64,000 nt of DNA from NCBI RefSeq assembly GCF_900101785.1, contig NZ_LT629688.1, positions 992,001 to 1,056,000 of the forward strand, in the 5' to 3' direction. The notes beneath the pieces were generated by a model that saw nothing but the letters and a program-made list of their open reading frames with translations, did not search any database and was not told the DNA's origin. This DNA comes from Auraticoccus monumenti (GTDB lineage Bacteria > Actinomycetota > Actinomycetes > Propionibacteriales > Propionibacteriaceae). This document shows, in pieces, positions 23,069-32,082 of this stretch (the stretch's first letter is position 1; every line of letters begins with the position of its first letter). Position numbers and translations under genes: made by a program.

Positions 23069-23964
23069 GCGCCCACCTGACGACGCTGCTGGTCGTGCTG
23101 ACCGGGGCGCTGGTCGGCGGCGGCGTGGTCCTGCTGGTGCGCGCCCTGGTGCCCGCGACGCCGCGGCTGGGTGACGCCCTGGCGGTGCTGTCCACCGACC
23201 TCCCGGTCCGCAGCACCGTGGCGGAGGCGACGCGCCCGACCGGGCGGCTGGAGCGCGTGGGGTCCTGGCTGCACCGCCGCTCGCCCCTGCCGGTGTCGCC
23301 CCGGCAGGCGCGGCTGCTGGAGCTGCGCGGGCAGTCCTCGGCGGAGTTCTTCTCCGAGAAGCTGATCATGGCCGGGGTCGGTGCCGCGCTGCCGGCGTTG
23401 GTCACTGCGTGCCTGCTGCTCCTGGTCGAGGTGTCGGTGGCGGTGCCGGTGCTGGCGACCCTGGCCGGTGCCGTCGTCGGCTGGTTCGTGCCCGACCTCG
23501 CGCTGCGCCGCGGCGAGGCGTCCGCGAGGGGCTCAGCCAGCGAGGCGCTGTTCACCTACTTCGACCTGGTCGTGCTGGAGCGGCTGGCCAACCGGTCCGG
23601 GACCCAGGCCCTCCAGTCGGCGGCGTCCATGTCGAGCACGCCCCTCTTCCTGCGGATCCAGGCAGCCCTGGAGAGGGCCCGGTTGGAGCAGCGTCCGCCG
23701 TGGCCGGAGCTGAAGCGGGTGGCCGACCAGCTGGACCTGCCGCAGCTGGGCGACCTGGCTGACGTGATGAGCCTGGACGAGACGGGCGCCGCCCTGTCGG
23801 AGACGCTGCGCGCCCGGGTCCGCGAGCTGCGGGACGCCCACCGCAACGAGGTCACCATCGCCGCGCAGGAGGTGTCGGAGCGCATGTCGATCGCCATGGT
23901 GGTGCCGGCGATGGTGTTCGGCCTGATCTTCCTCGTCCCACCCCTGCTGAGGCTGCTCGCCTGA
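23065..23964 (+). CDS. tadC: TadC-type pilus inner-membrane platform protein
   Basis: 299 residues from GTG 23065 (GTGA overlap with tadB). It has an N-terminal helix, a pair of helices near residues 95-145 (ALPALVTACLLLLVEVSVAVPVL...), a T2SSF domain (FTYFDLVVLERLANRSGTQALQ...AQEVSERMSIAMVVPAM) and a C-terminal helix. It forms the second half of the Tad platform. Confidence 0.85.
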   Translation: MSAHLTTLLVVLTGALVGGGVVLLVRALVPATPRLGDALAVLSTDLPVRSTVAEATRPTGRLERVGSWLHRRSPLPVSPRQARLLELRGQSSAEFFSEKLIMAGVGAALPALVTACLLLLVEVSVAVPVLATLAGAVVGWFVPDLALRRGEASARGSASEALFTYFDLVVLERLANRSGTQALQSAASMSSTPLFLRIQAALERARLEQRPPWPELKRVADQLDLPQLGDLADVMSLDETGAALSETLRARVRELRDAHRNEVTIAAQEVSERMSIAMVVPAMVFGLIFLVPPLLRLLA

Positions 23965-24033
23965 GAACTGCCCTGTGCACAACCCCGATCCCCGCTGCCG
24001 AGACCGGCAGACTCGACCTAGGAGGTACACCCC

Positions 24034-24213
24034 ATGCAGAAGATGTTGGCCGTCGTCCTCGGCCTCTGGCTCCAGCCGCCGCCCGAGCGCGACGAGCGCG
24101 GGCTCTCCCAGTCCACCGAGAACGCCATCCTGCTGGCCGGTGCCATCGCGGTGGCCACGATCGTGGTCACCGCGGTGACCGTCTACGTGCGATCGAAGAT
24201 GCCGGGCCAGTGA
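24034..24213 (+). CDS. Small Flp-pilin-like membrane protein
   Basis: 59 residues with a strong AGGAGGT 7 bp before ATG 24034. An N-terminal hydrophobic segment and charged RDERG precede LSQSTENAILLAGAIAVATIVVTAVTVYV. A glycine before a polar segment with glutamate and then a long hydrophobic helix is the layout of prepilin-type (class III) proteins. It is the best pilin candidate in this cluster, but lacks the typical Flp EY pair. Confidence 0.65.
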   Translation: MQKMLAVVLGLWLQPPPERDERGLSQSTENAILLAGAIAVATIVVTAVTVYVRSKMPGQ

Positions 24214-24584
24214 GCGGCGGTCGCCACGACGAGCGGGGGGTGACGGAGTCCGTGCAGTGGGCGCTGGTCATCCCCGTCGTCCTGGCGATCCTGCTCGCCG
24301 CCGTGCAGGTCGCCACCTGGGCCCACGGCCGCCACACCGTCCGGCACGCCGCGGCGGCGGCGGCCGAGGCCGCCTCGGTGTCCCGCGGGTCGCCGGAGCG
24401 GGACGCGCGCTCCGCCGCCACCTCCGTGGCGGGGGCCGGCGGACTGCACTCGGTGGAGGTGCTGGTCACGACCCGGCCGGACCGGGTGGAGGTGGTCACC
24501 AGGGCCAGGGTCGACCTGATCGTCGACCTCGGGCTGAGCACGGTAACCGCCCGGGCCGAGGCCCCCCGGGAGCGGGTCTCATGA
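24210..24584 (+). CDS. tadE: TadE-like pseudopilin 1
   Basis: 124 residues from GTG 24210 (overlap with the pilin-like gene). DERGVTESVQWALVIPVVLAILLAAVQVATWAHGRHTVRHAAAAAAEAAS is the TadE domain: a single transmembrane helix followed by an Ala-rich helix. The C-terminal part is a small beta domain (VEVLVTTRPDRVEVVTRARV). Probably a minor pilin of the Tad pilus. Confidence 0.8.
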   Translation: MSGGRHDERGVTESVQWALVIPVVLAILLAAVQVATWAHGRHTVRHAAAAAAEAASVSRGSPERDARSAATSVAGAGGLHSVEVLVTTRPDRVEVVTRARVDLIVDLGLSTVTARAEAPRERVS

Positions 24585-25009
24585 CCCGGAGGACGCGGGA
24601 CGACCGCGGGGCGGTGGCCACCGAGCTGGTGGTGGTGATCCCCGCGCTGGTGATCATCATCGGGCTGCTGGTGGCGGGCGGCCGGATCTGGCTGGCCCGG
24701 CAGGGGGTGCAGGAGGCGGCCGCCAGCGCGGCCCGTGCCGCCTCCCTGGCGCGGGGTGCCGGTGAGGCCCGGCAGGCGGCGGAAGGGTCCGCGGCCGCCA
24801 ACCTCGACACCCAGGGGCTCACCTGCCGCCCGGCGCAGGTGGTCGTGGACACCCGGGGGTACGCACGAGCTCCGGGGACCGAGGCCACGGTCGGGGTCAC
24901 GGTGACCTGCACGATCACCCTCGCCGACGTGGCCGTCCCCGGCCTGCCCGGCTCGATGACCCTGACCACCCGGGCCACCTCGGCCCTCGACACCTTCCGG
25001 AGCCGGTGA
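24581..25009 (+). CDS. TadE/TadF-like pseudopilin 2
   Basis: 142 residues from ATG 24581 (ATGA overlap). RDDRGAVATELVVVIPALVIIIGLLVAGGRIWLARQGVQEAAASAARAAS repeats the TadE layout. The C-domain includes two cysteines (LTCRPAQ and VTVTCTITL) that may form a disulfide outside the membrane. Minor pilin candidate. Confidence 0.8.
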   Translation: MTRRTRDDRGAVATELVVVIPALVIIIGLLVAGGRIWLARQGVQEAAASAARAASLARGAGEARQAAEGSAAANLDTQGLTCRPAQVVVDTRGYARAPGTEATVGVTVTCTITLADVAVPGLPGSMTLTTRATSALDTFRSR

Positions 25010-28000
25010 TGAAGGTCCTGCGGGGGCTCGGCGCCCTGGTCCTGCTCGCGGGACTGCTGATCGGCGCGCCCTGGCTGCTGGCGGTCGGGGGACGTCTGCC
25101 TGACCCCTCGGCTCTGACGCCGGCGGCGTTGTGGCGGACCCTCACCTCGGTCGACGACGGTTCGCTGCTCCTGGTGGCCCTCACGGTGCTGGGGTGGGCG
25201 GCCTGGTGCGTGCTGGTGGTCTCCACCCTGGCCGAGCTCGTCGCGCTGGTCGCGCGGCGGCCGGTGCGGCTGCCCGGCCTGGGCCTGCCCCAGCACCTCG
25301 TCCGCCCCCTGCTGGTGGCCGTGCTGGCTCTCGCGGTGGCACCGCAGGCCGTCGGCGGCGCGCAGGCCGCTCCCGGCAGCCACCTCGAGCAGCGGCTGGC
25401 GACACCGGTCGAGGCCCCGCAGAGCCCGGTCACCGCCCCGATCGGGCAGGACGTGCCCGAGGACGCCCTCGTGCACCGGGTGGTGCCGGAGGACGACCTC
25501 TGGAGCCTGGCCGAGCGCTACTACGGCGAGGGAACCTCCTGGCGCCGGATCGCCGAGGCCAACCCGGGTCTGCTCACCGGTGGAGCCGACCACCTGGAGC
25601 CGGGCTGGCGCCTGGTCCTGCCGGGTGCCCGCACGGGGGAGGCGGCTCCCGCCACTGACGACAGCGCTGGGACCGGCTCGGTGACGGTCCGCGCCGGAGA
25701 CACCCTCGCCTCCCTGTCCGCCGAGCACCTGGGAGACGCCGGACGCTGGAGCGAGCTGCACGCGGCCAACCGGGCCACGGTCCTCGACCCCGACCAGCTC
25801 GAGGTGGGCCAGGTGCTCCGGCTCCCTCGGTCTGCCGCTGATGGTCCGCAGGTGCAGGCCCCGGAGCAGGGGCGTCCCGGGGACCGCGCGCAGGGGGAGC
25901 GTGGTGCCCGCCCGGGCGACCAGCCCGACGGTCGGACGGCCGAGGAGCGGAGCGACCGGACGGAGGACGGGCCGCAGGAGCGGACCGCCGAGCGGTCGGA
26001 GGGCCCGAGCGCCGACCAGGGGACGGGAACCCGCCCGGGACAGGAGCCGGGGGGGCGTCCAGGTGCGGAGGAGCCGGCCGCGGACGAGCCCGGGAGCAGG
26101 GAGCAGGCAGACGGCTCCGGGGCCGAGGGTGACAGCGCCGCCGGGGACACCATCCCTCCAGGCCCGGCTCCCTCCGTCACGCCCGCCCCGGCGGGGCCGC
26201 CCGAGGGTCCAGAGGTCGTACCGGGCGACCAGGAGCTGGACCGGCTGGCCCGGATCGGCGTGGTGGGGAGCACCGGTGGTCTGCTGGCCGCCGCCGTCGT
26301 GGCGGGTCTCGCCCACCGCCGCACCGTCCAGCTGGCCGCACGGCCACCCGGCCGGGGGCTGGTCGCGCCGTCGCCCCCGACCCAGCGCGTCCGCTCCGCC
26401 CTGGCCCAGCACCAGGAGCCCCTGACGCTGGAGCACCTGGTCGCGGTGCAGCGGCTGGTCGCCCGGCACTGCGTCGAGCACGCCGTACCGGTACCCGCCC
26501 TCGATCAGGTGGTGGTCGACGAGGACCGCATCACCATCACCCACCGCGGCACCGAGCTGCCCGCACCTGTCGGGTTCGACGTGCGCACCGAGCTGGTGCC
26601 GGACCCGGTCGGTGGCTGGGCGACACCGGTGACGACCTGGGTGCTGCGACGCGAGCTCTGGGTCCAGGTGCGGCACGGGCTCGACGACGACCAGGGGAGC
26701 GTGGCCTGGCCGGCCCTGGTGTCGCTGGGCCGGCAGCAGGGGTCGTCGGTGCTGGTGTGCCTGCAGCAGCTGGGCCTGACCACCCTGGAGGCCACCGACC
26801 CCGACCTCGGCGCCTCGGCCCTCGCGGCGCTGGTGCTGGAGCTGGGCTGCAGCGGGTGGGCGGGGCAGGTGGCGGTGACCCTGGTGGGTCCGGCGGGCCG
26901 CGACGTCGCGGCAGCGGCCGACCTGGCCACGCTCGCCACCGCCGATGACCTCGAGCCGGTGCTCGGCCGCCTGGAGCACCGCTGGCGCGAGCAGCGAGCC
27001 CTCGAGACCCTCCCGGCGCTGCGACGGCTGGATCCCGACGCCGACACCGCCTGGGACCCCGAGGTGCTGCTGCTCTCGCAGCGGCCCACCACCGACCAGT
27101 GGGGACGGCTGGAGCGCCTGGTCGCCGACGGCGCGCCCGTGGCGGCGGTGGTGCTCGGCGACGTCGGGGGCGCGCCGGTCCCGACGTCGCGGCTGCTGGT
27201 CGGCCAGGACGGCGCGGAGCTACGACGCAGGTCCGGACCGGCGCTCTCCTTCACACCCCAGCTCGTGGAACCAGGGCTGCGGGCGGCCGTGGTGGAGCTG
27301 CTCGAGGTCACCGGTCGGACCAGCACGACACCCGCGCCCTGGTGGGACCCACCGCCCGGCCCGGCCGGTACCGATCCCCGATCCGACCACCGACGTGCTG
27401 ACGACGCGACCGTCGTGCGGCTGCCGACCCGGGGCACCGGGTGGAAGGAGGCACTCCAGGTGAGCAGCCCCCCAGGTCCCGTGCCGGAGACCGGCGCCGG
27501 ACCCACGCTCTTGATGCTGGGGCCCGTCGAGCTGCTGGGTGCGCGCGGCACCGCCCCGGCCCGCGCCGTGAAGCAGTGCATGGAGTACTGCGCCTGGCTG
27601 CTGGAGAACCCCGGTCGCACCGCGGTGGCCATGGCCTCCTCGCTGCTGGTGGCCGAGGGCACCCGGCGCTCGAACATGAGTCGGCTGCGCACCTGGTTGG
27701 GAGCCGACGAGGACGATGAGCCGTACCTGCCGGACGCCTACTCCGGTCGGATCCTGCTCCACCCCGCCGTCGGATCGGACTGGGACGAGCTGCGGGTCCT
27801 GGTGGCCGGTGGGGTCGCCACAGCCCGGACGGAGACCCTCGTGACCGCCCTCCGGCTGGTGCGTGGGGCGCCCCTCGCCGACGCGGCGCCGCACCAGTGG
27901 GGGTGGGCCGAGGAGCTGCGGGTCGAGATGCTCTGCACGGTGCGCGACATCGCCCTGGTGGTGACCGACCGCGCTCTCGCCGACGGCGACCTCGACCTGG

Positions 28001-28224
28001 CCCGCTGGGCCGCCGCGCGCGGTCTGACGGTCAGCCCCGACGACGAGCGGCTGCTGGTGGCTCGGCTGCGGACCGAGCACCAGGCCGGTAACCGGGCCGA
28101 GGTGGAACGGCTGGCCCGACGGCTGACCCGCTCCGCCCGGGTGCTCGGGGTGGACCTCGATGACGAGACGGTGACGGTGCTGCAGCAGGTGATGGAGGGA
28201 CGCATCCGTGCGCGGGAGGCCTGA
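25006..28224 (+). CDS. Large membrane protein with two LysM domains and C-terminal BTAD domain
   Basis: 1072 residues from GTG 25006 (ATG 25009 is equally possible). Three membrane helices lie at ~7-28, 52-78 and 98-116. LysM-like repeats lie at ~155-206 (VVPEDDLWSLAERYYG) and ~226-275 (VRAGDTLASLSAEHLG). A Glu/Arg/Pro/Gly-rich linker spans ~280-405 and a fourth helix ~416-436. The last ~240 residues resemble the bacterial transcriptional activator (BTAD/SARP) domain, with YCAWLLENPGRTAVAMASSLL and tetratricopeptide-like helices. Such proteins close actinobacterial Tad clusters. A sensor or wall-anchoring role is inferred. Confidence 0.8.
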   Translation: MMKVLRGLGALVLLAGLLIGAPWLLAVGGRLPDPSALTPAALWRTLTSVDDGSLLLVALTVLGWAAWCVLVVSTLAELVALVARRPVRLPGLGLPQHLVRPLLVAVLALAVAPQAVGGAQAAPGSHLEQRLATPVEAPQSPVTAPIGQDVPEDALVHRVVPEDDLWSLAERYYGEGTSWRRIAEANPGLLTGGADHLEPGWRLVLPGARTGEAAPATDDSAGTGSVTVRAGDTLASLSAEHLGDAGRWSELHAANRATVLDPDQLEVGQVLRLPRSAADGPQVQAPEQGRPGDRAQGERGARPGDQPDGRTAEERSDRTEDGPQERTAERSEGPSADQGTGTRPGQEPGGRPGAEEPAADEPGSREQADGSGAEGDSAAGDTIPPGPAPSVTPAPAGPPEGPEVVPGDQELDRLARIGVVGSTGGLLAAAVVAGLAHRRTVQLAARPPGRGLVAPSPPTQRVRSALAQHQEPLTLEHLVAVQRLVARHCVEHAVPVPALDQVVVDEDRITITHRGTELPAPVGFDVRTELVPDPVGGWATPVTTWVLRRELWVQVRHGLDDDQGSVAWPALVSLGRQQGSSVLVCLQQLGLTTLEATDPDLGASALAALVLELGCSGWAGQVAVTLVGPAGRDVAAAADLATLATADDLEPVLGRLEHRWREQRALETLPALRRLDPDADTAWDPEVLLLSQRPTTDQWGRLERLVADGAPVAAVVLGDVGGAPVPTSRLLVGQDGAELRRRSGPALSFTPQLVEPGLRAAVVELLEVTGRTSTTPAPWWDPPPGPAGTDPRSDHRRADDATVVRLPTRGTGWKEALQVSSPPGPVPETGAGPTLLMLGPVELLGARGTAPARAVKQCMEYCAWLLENPGRTAVAMASSLLVAEGTRRSNMSRLRTWLGADEDDEPYLPDAYSGRILLHPAVGSDWDELRVLVAGGVATARTETLVTALRLVRGAPLADAAPHQWGWAEELRVEMLCTVRDIALVVTDRALADGDLDLARWAAARGLTVSPDDERLLVARLRTEHQAGNRAEVERLARRLTRSARVLGVDLDDETVTVLQQVMEGRIRAREA

Positions 28225-28314
28225 ACGGCGGAGGACGTCCTCGGTGGTCGACGGCGGGGGGACACCTGGTGGGGCCTGCCGGGCGGTGGCACCCCGATCG
28301 GGGAGGATGCCCTG

Positions 28315-29649
28315 ATGAGCACCGTCGACACCCAGCTCCTCACCGTGGTCGCCCGCGCCCAGCGGGAGCTGCGGATCCCCTCGCTCACCGCCGCCGTCCT
28401 GGCCCGTGGCACGGTGGCCGCCGTGGCCGCCGTCGGGTCGGTCGACGGGCGCCGCGGTGGCGAACCGGTCGGGCCCGACACCCAGTACCGGATCGGGTCG
28501 ATCAGCAAGACCTTCACCGCGGCCCTGGTGATGCGGCTGCGCGACGACGGCCTGCTGTCCGTGGACGACCCGCTCGAGCGGCACGTCCCCGGCACCCCGA
28601 TCGGTGCGGTGACGCTGGGCCAGCTGCTCAGCCACACCTCCGGGCTGCGCGCCGAGACCGACGCCCCGTGGTGGGAGCGCACCGCCGGACTGCCCTTCGC
28701 CGAGCTGGTGCCCCAGCTGCAGCAGGTGGTCCCGGCGGGTTCGCGGCTCCACTACTCCAACCTCGGCTTCGCGGTGCTGGCCGAGGTGGTCGCCCGCCAC
28801 CGCGGGGTGGGCTGGGACGAGTCGGTGCGCACCGAGCTGCTGGAGCCGCTCGGGCTGACCCGCACCACGCCACGGCCGAGCGGCACCCACGCGCAGGGGG
28901 TGGCCCGGCACCCGCACGCCGACCTGCTGCTGGCCGAGCCCGAGCACCACCACGGCGCGATGGCCGCCGCCGGGCAGCTGTGGTCGACGGTCGGCGACCT
29001 GGCCGTGTGGGGTGAGTTCCTGCGTTCTGGGCACCCGGGTGTCCTCGCCCCGGAGACGCTGGCCGAGATGCGCCGGCCCCGCGGGGTGCACGACCTGCCC
29101 GGAGCGGCCTGGCTGGGCGCCCACGGGCTGGGGCTGGAGCTCGGCAACGTCGACGGGCGGCGCCGCGTCGGTCACGGCGGCTCGATGCCGGGCTTCCTGG
29201 CCGTGCTCCGGGTCGACGTCGAGTCCGGACGGGGGCTGGCCGTGATGGCCAACACCACCAGCGGGCTGTCACCGGCCCTGGTCGCCCAGCTGTGGGAGGT
29301 GGTGGAGCAGCAGCCGGCCGAGCGGGTCGAGCCCTGGTACGCCGAGGGCGACGCCGGGCTGCTCGACGTCACCGGCACCTGGTACTGGGGGCCGGCGCCG
29401 TACCGCCTGGACGCCCTCCCCGACGGCGGGCTGGACCTCGCCCCGGCCGGCCTCGGGCGAGCGGCCCGCTTCGTGCCCGCCGGGCCCGACCGGTGGATCG
29501 GCACCAGCGGCTACTTCGACGGGGAGGAGCTGGTGGTGGTCCGCGACGCCGGCCGACCCGCGCACCTCGACCTGGCCTCGTTCCGCTTCACCCGCACCCC
29601 CTACGACCCCTCCGCCGACGTCCCCGGCGGCGTCGACGGGTGGCGCTGA
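28315..29649 (+). CDS. Beta-lactamase-family serine hydrolase
   Basis: 444 residues, start preceded by GGGGAGGA. The class C/DD-peptidase signature is complete: SISK at 62-65 (nucleophile Ser62), HYSNLGF as the Y-x-N motif near 146 and a late GHGGSMPGF as the K/H-x-G motif. No signal peptide, so it is probably cytoplasmic. The C-terminal ~110 residues form an extra beta domain seen in esterase-type members. Substrate unknown. Confidence 0.85.
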   Translation: MSTVDTQLLTVVARAQRELRIPSLTAAVLARGTVAAVAAVGSVDGRRGGEPVGPDTQYRIGSISKTFTAALVMRLRDDGLLSVDDPLERHVPGTPIGAVTLGQLLSHTSGLRAETDAPWWERTAGLPFAELVPQLQQVVPAGSRLHYSNLGFAVLAEVVARHRGVGWDESVRTELLEPLGLTRTTPRPSGTHAQGVARHPHADLLLAEPEHHHGAMAAAGQLWSTVGDLAVWGEFLRSGHPGVLAPETLAEMRRPRGVHDLPGAAWLGAHGLGLELGNVDGRRRVGHGGSMPGFLAVLRVDVESGRGLAVMANTTSGLSPALVAQLWEVVEQQPAERVEPWYAEGDAGLLDVTGTWYWGPAPYRLDALPDGGLDLAPAGLGRAARFVPAGPDRWIGTSGYFDGEELVVVRDAGRPAHLDLASFRFTRTPYDPSADVPGGVDGWR

Positions 29650-29711
29650 GCCCAGCCGGAAGTGTCAGAGGCCTCCGCTGGGATGGGAGGAACCCAGAGA
29701 GAGGACGCTCC

Positions 29712-30311
29712 ATGCCTGGCACCGTCGCCCCGAGTGCGAGTGAGAACACCCTGCTGGCCGAGTTCGTGGTCGCCCAGGTCGACGGCCTGCGCGGCGCCGG
29801 CTACGGGCTGACCGGCGAGCAGCTCCGCGCCACCCCCACCGCCTCCGCCCTCAGCGTCGGCGCGCTGATGGTGCACGGCTGCCACACCGCCGGTGGCTGG
29901 CTCGACCGGGCCGAGGCCGCGCCGGGGCGTGCGCCGTCGGACGCCGTCGCCGCCGAGGACTGGCAGGCGGGCTACGCCGACGACTTCCGGGTGCGCGAGG
30001 ACGACTCGGCAGCCTCCCTGGACGCCCAGCTCGACGAGCTCGCGCAGCGGGTCCGCGCCCTCGTGCCCGGGCTCGACCTCGACGCGCAGGTGCCGGTGCC
30101 CGACGACTCCCCCTGGTGGCCCGCGGGGGTGGACGGGTGGTCGGTGCGCTGGGTGCTGCTGCACCTGGTCCAGGAGCTGGCCCGTCACGCCGGCCACGCC
30201 GACATCATCCGTGAGTCGATCGACGGGGCCACGATGTACGAGCTGATGGCCGGGCGTGAGGGCTGGCCCGCCACCGAGTGGCTCACCCCCTGGCAGCCGC
30301 CCGCGTCGTGA
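29712..30311 (+). CDS. DinB/DUF664-family protein
   Basis: 199 residues from ATG 29712 after GAGAGAGGA. A four-helix DinB-like pattern is visible with three spaced histidines: LMVHGCHTAGGW near the N-terminus and HLVQELARHAGHADIIRESIDG near the C-terminus, the usual metal site. Many actinobacterial members are bacillithiol- or mycothiol-dependent transferases or of unknown function. Monocistronic. Confidence 0.8.
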   Translation: MPGTVAPSASENTLLAEFVVAQVDGLRGAGYGLTGEQLRATPTASALSVGALMVHGCHTAGGWLDRAEAAPGRAPSDAVAAEDWQAGYADDFRVREDDSAASLDAQLDELAQRVRALVPGLDLDAQVPVPDDSPWWPAGVDGWSVRWVLLHLVQELARHAGHADIIRESIDGATMYELMAGREGWPATEWLTPWQPPAS

Positions 30312-30402
30312 GCGGCGCAGCGGGCCGGGAGGGCGCTTGAGCCGGGCCTCGGGGTTCGCTCTTCCTGCCGTCTGTCCGGCGGCGGAATGGGCGCACAAAA
30401 AG

Positions 30403-30437
30403 GTCGGATCCGCCCTCGGGGGATAGGCGGATCCGAC
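30403..30437 (-). terminator. Rho-independent terminator for minus-strand transcription
   Basis: Perfect 12-bp stem GTCGGATCCGCC/GGCGGATCCGAC (30403-30414, 30426-30437) with an 11-nt loop. On the minus strand it is followed by CTTTTTG, the only clear T-tract terminator in the window. Confidence 0.8.
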
Positions 30438-31131
30438 GTCAGGAACGTTAGCGGAAAACATTCACGCTGTCGACAGGGCCCGTGTCGCGGCCGGTCGCGG
30501 ACCTTTCGGACCTGACCCGGCCGGGGCCGGGTGGCTGACGTCGGCGACCACCGACGAGCGGCTGGAGGCGCCGGGGAATGAGAGCCGGCCGACCCCCGTC
30601 GCGTCGCCGGTCACCGGCCCATCTCCCGCCAGGGCGCACCGATGCTGGCCACTCGCAGCCCGATCCTCAGCGAGACGCTCAGGTTGGTCATCCATGGACA
30701 GCTGCTCCAGCCGCAGCTCGAGGCGCTCATCGGCGTCGCTTGAGCGCGGAAACGGGGTGCCCGAGCGCTCGCGCCGTGGGTCGCCCGTGGTCGGCGGCAG
30801 CCTCAAGGGCACCTTGAGGGTCGTGGCCCGTCTCCCTCAGGCGGGCGCCCTCGACCAGGTCCTTCCGCGCCGCCCGCGAGCGCACCTGAACCCGGGCGTC
30901 CGGTCGCCGTCGCCTCCGGCGGATCGGGTCCGGCGTCGCCACGAGGTGGTCCGGGTCACGGGTCTCGCCGGCGAAGGCGTGAGCCGTCCAGGCGCGCCGG
31001 ACAGCATGACGTGGGTGCCGATAATCAGGTCCGGAGCCGGGTGGGCATCGGCGTGGTCATATTTCGTTGAATACTCAACGACGTTCACGAGTTCTTTCCG
31101 TGCTGTGACCTGGATCACCACAAATATGCGA
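30438..31131. other. Gene-poor stretch, possible decayed minus-strand gene
   Basis: The terminator at 30403-30437 and a promoter-like AT-rich patch at about 31035-31125 frame a minus-strand interval. It has one frame open from 31121 to 30837 and again from 30812 to 30462, with a stop between. The first ~45 residues (VIQVTARKELVNVVEYSTKYDHADAH...) and a later ERLELRLEQLSMDDQPERLAEDRAA look protein-like. The rest is low complexity. I cannot name a family; a frameshifted remnant is possible. Confidence 0.35.
31065..31080. promoter_or_regulatory. Palindrome in AT-rich intergenic patch
   Basis: CGTTGA-ATAC-TCAACG, 6-bp arms, within the most AT-rich part of this intergenic region, near a possible minus-strand start. 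Looks like a regulator binding site; the regulator is unknown. Confidence 0.4.
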
Positions 31132-32037
31132 CTAAGCCGTCGCTGGCACCCCGGGCAGGACCGGGGGACCCTGTACCCCGTTGGCCCGCAGCACGATCTG
31201 GCAGCGCTCGAGGATCTCCCGCTGCAGCCCCCACTGGGTGTTGGTGCGGGTCTTGCCGATGATCCGGATGGTCATGGTGTTGCCCACGATGGAGTCCACC
31301 CCGACCACGGTCGGGTCCTCGATGAGGTTCTCGGCGAACTCCTCCTCCGCCGCGACGGCGGCGACGGTGCTCTCCAGCAGCTCGATCACCCGGGTCGGGT
31401 CCTCGGTCGCGGCCACGGGGATGTCGACGATGGCGGTCGACCAGCCCTGGGACTGGTTCCCGATCCTGATGATCTCGCCGTTGCGGACGTACCAGACCAC
31501 ACCACTGGCGTCGCGCAGCCGGGTCACCCGCAGCGTGACCTCCTCCACCGTGCCGATCGCCTCGCCGGTGTCGATCAGGTCACCCACCCCGTACTGGTCC
31601 TCCACGATCATGAAGACCCCGGCGAACAGGTCCTTGACCAGGCTCTGCGCGCCGAACCCGAGCGCGATGCCGCCGATACCCGCCGAGGCCAGCACCGGAC
31701 CCAGTGGCAGCCCGATCGAGGACATGATCGTCAGCACCGCGATCACCACGATGCCGCCGGTGCTCAGGCTGCGCAGCAGCGAGCCGAGCGTCTCGGCCCG
31801 CTGACGGTAGCGGTCGGCCCCCAGGCCGGTGGTGTGCTTGAGCAGCTTGCTGGTCGCCCGCCCGTTCTCCTGGTGCTTCTCGCTACGGCGCACCGCCGAG
31901 GCCACCACCTTGGTGATGGCCCGGGCCAGCACCAGCCGCACGACCACCGCGGCCACGAGGATCACCAGCACCGTGATCAGGGTGTCGGGCCAGACGAGGG
32001 TCAGCGCCTGGGGGATCGGGAGGTGCGGGATGGGCAC
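31132..32037 (-). CDS. mscS: Small-conductance mechanosensitive channel (MscS family)
   Basis: 301 residues. Start GTG 32037 with GAGGAGA 8 bp upstream. Membrane helices lie at ~19-40 and ~92-113. The pore helix is GPVLASAGIGGIALGFGAQSLVKDLFAGVFMI (TM3, Ala/Gly-packed), followed by the cytosolic beta domain (DLIDTGEAIGTVEEVTLRVTRLRD) and an alpha/beta C-domain. It opens under membrane tension in hypo-osmotic shock. Monocistronic. Confidence 0.9.
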   Translation of the reverse strand: MPIPHLPIPQALTLVWPDTLITVLVILVAAVVVRLVLARAITKVVASAVRRSEKHQENGRATSKLLKHTTGLGADRYRQRAETLGSLLRSLSTGGIVVIAVLTIMSSIGLPLGPVLASAGIGGIALGFGAQSLVKDLFAGVFMIVEDQYGVGDLIDTGEAIGTVEEVTLRVTRLRDASGVVWYVRNGEIIRIGNQSQGWSTAIVDIPVAATEDPTRVIELLESTVAAVAAEEEFAENLIEDPTVVGVDSIVGNTMTIRIIGKTRTNTQWGLQREILERCQIVLRANGVQGPPVLPGVPATA

Positions 32038-32082
32038 GGAGGTGTCTCCTCGTGGTCGTCGGGTGGGCGGGGTGCCGGTGGC

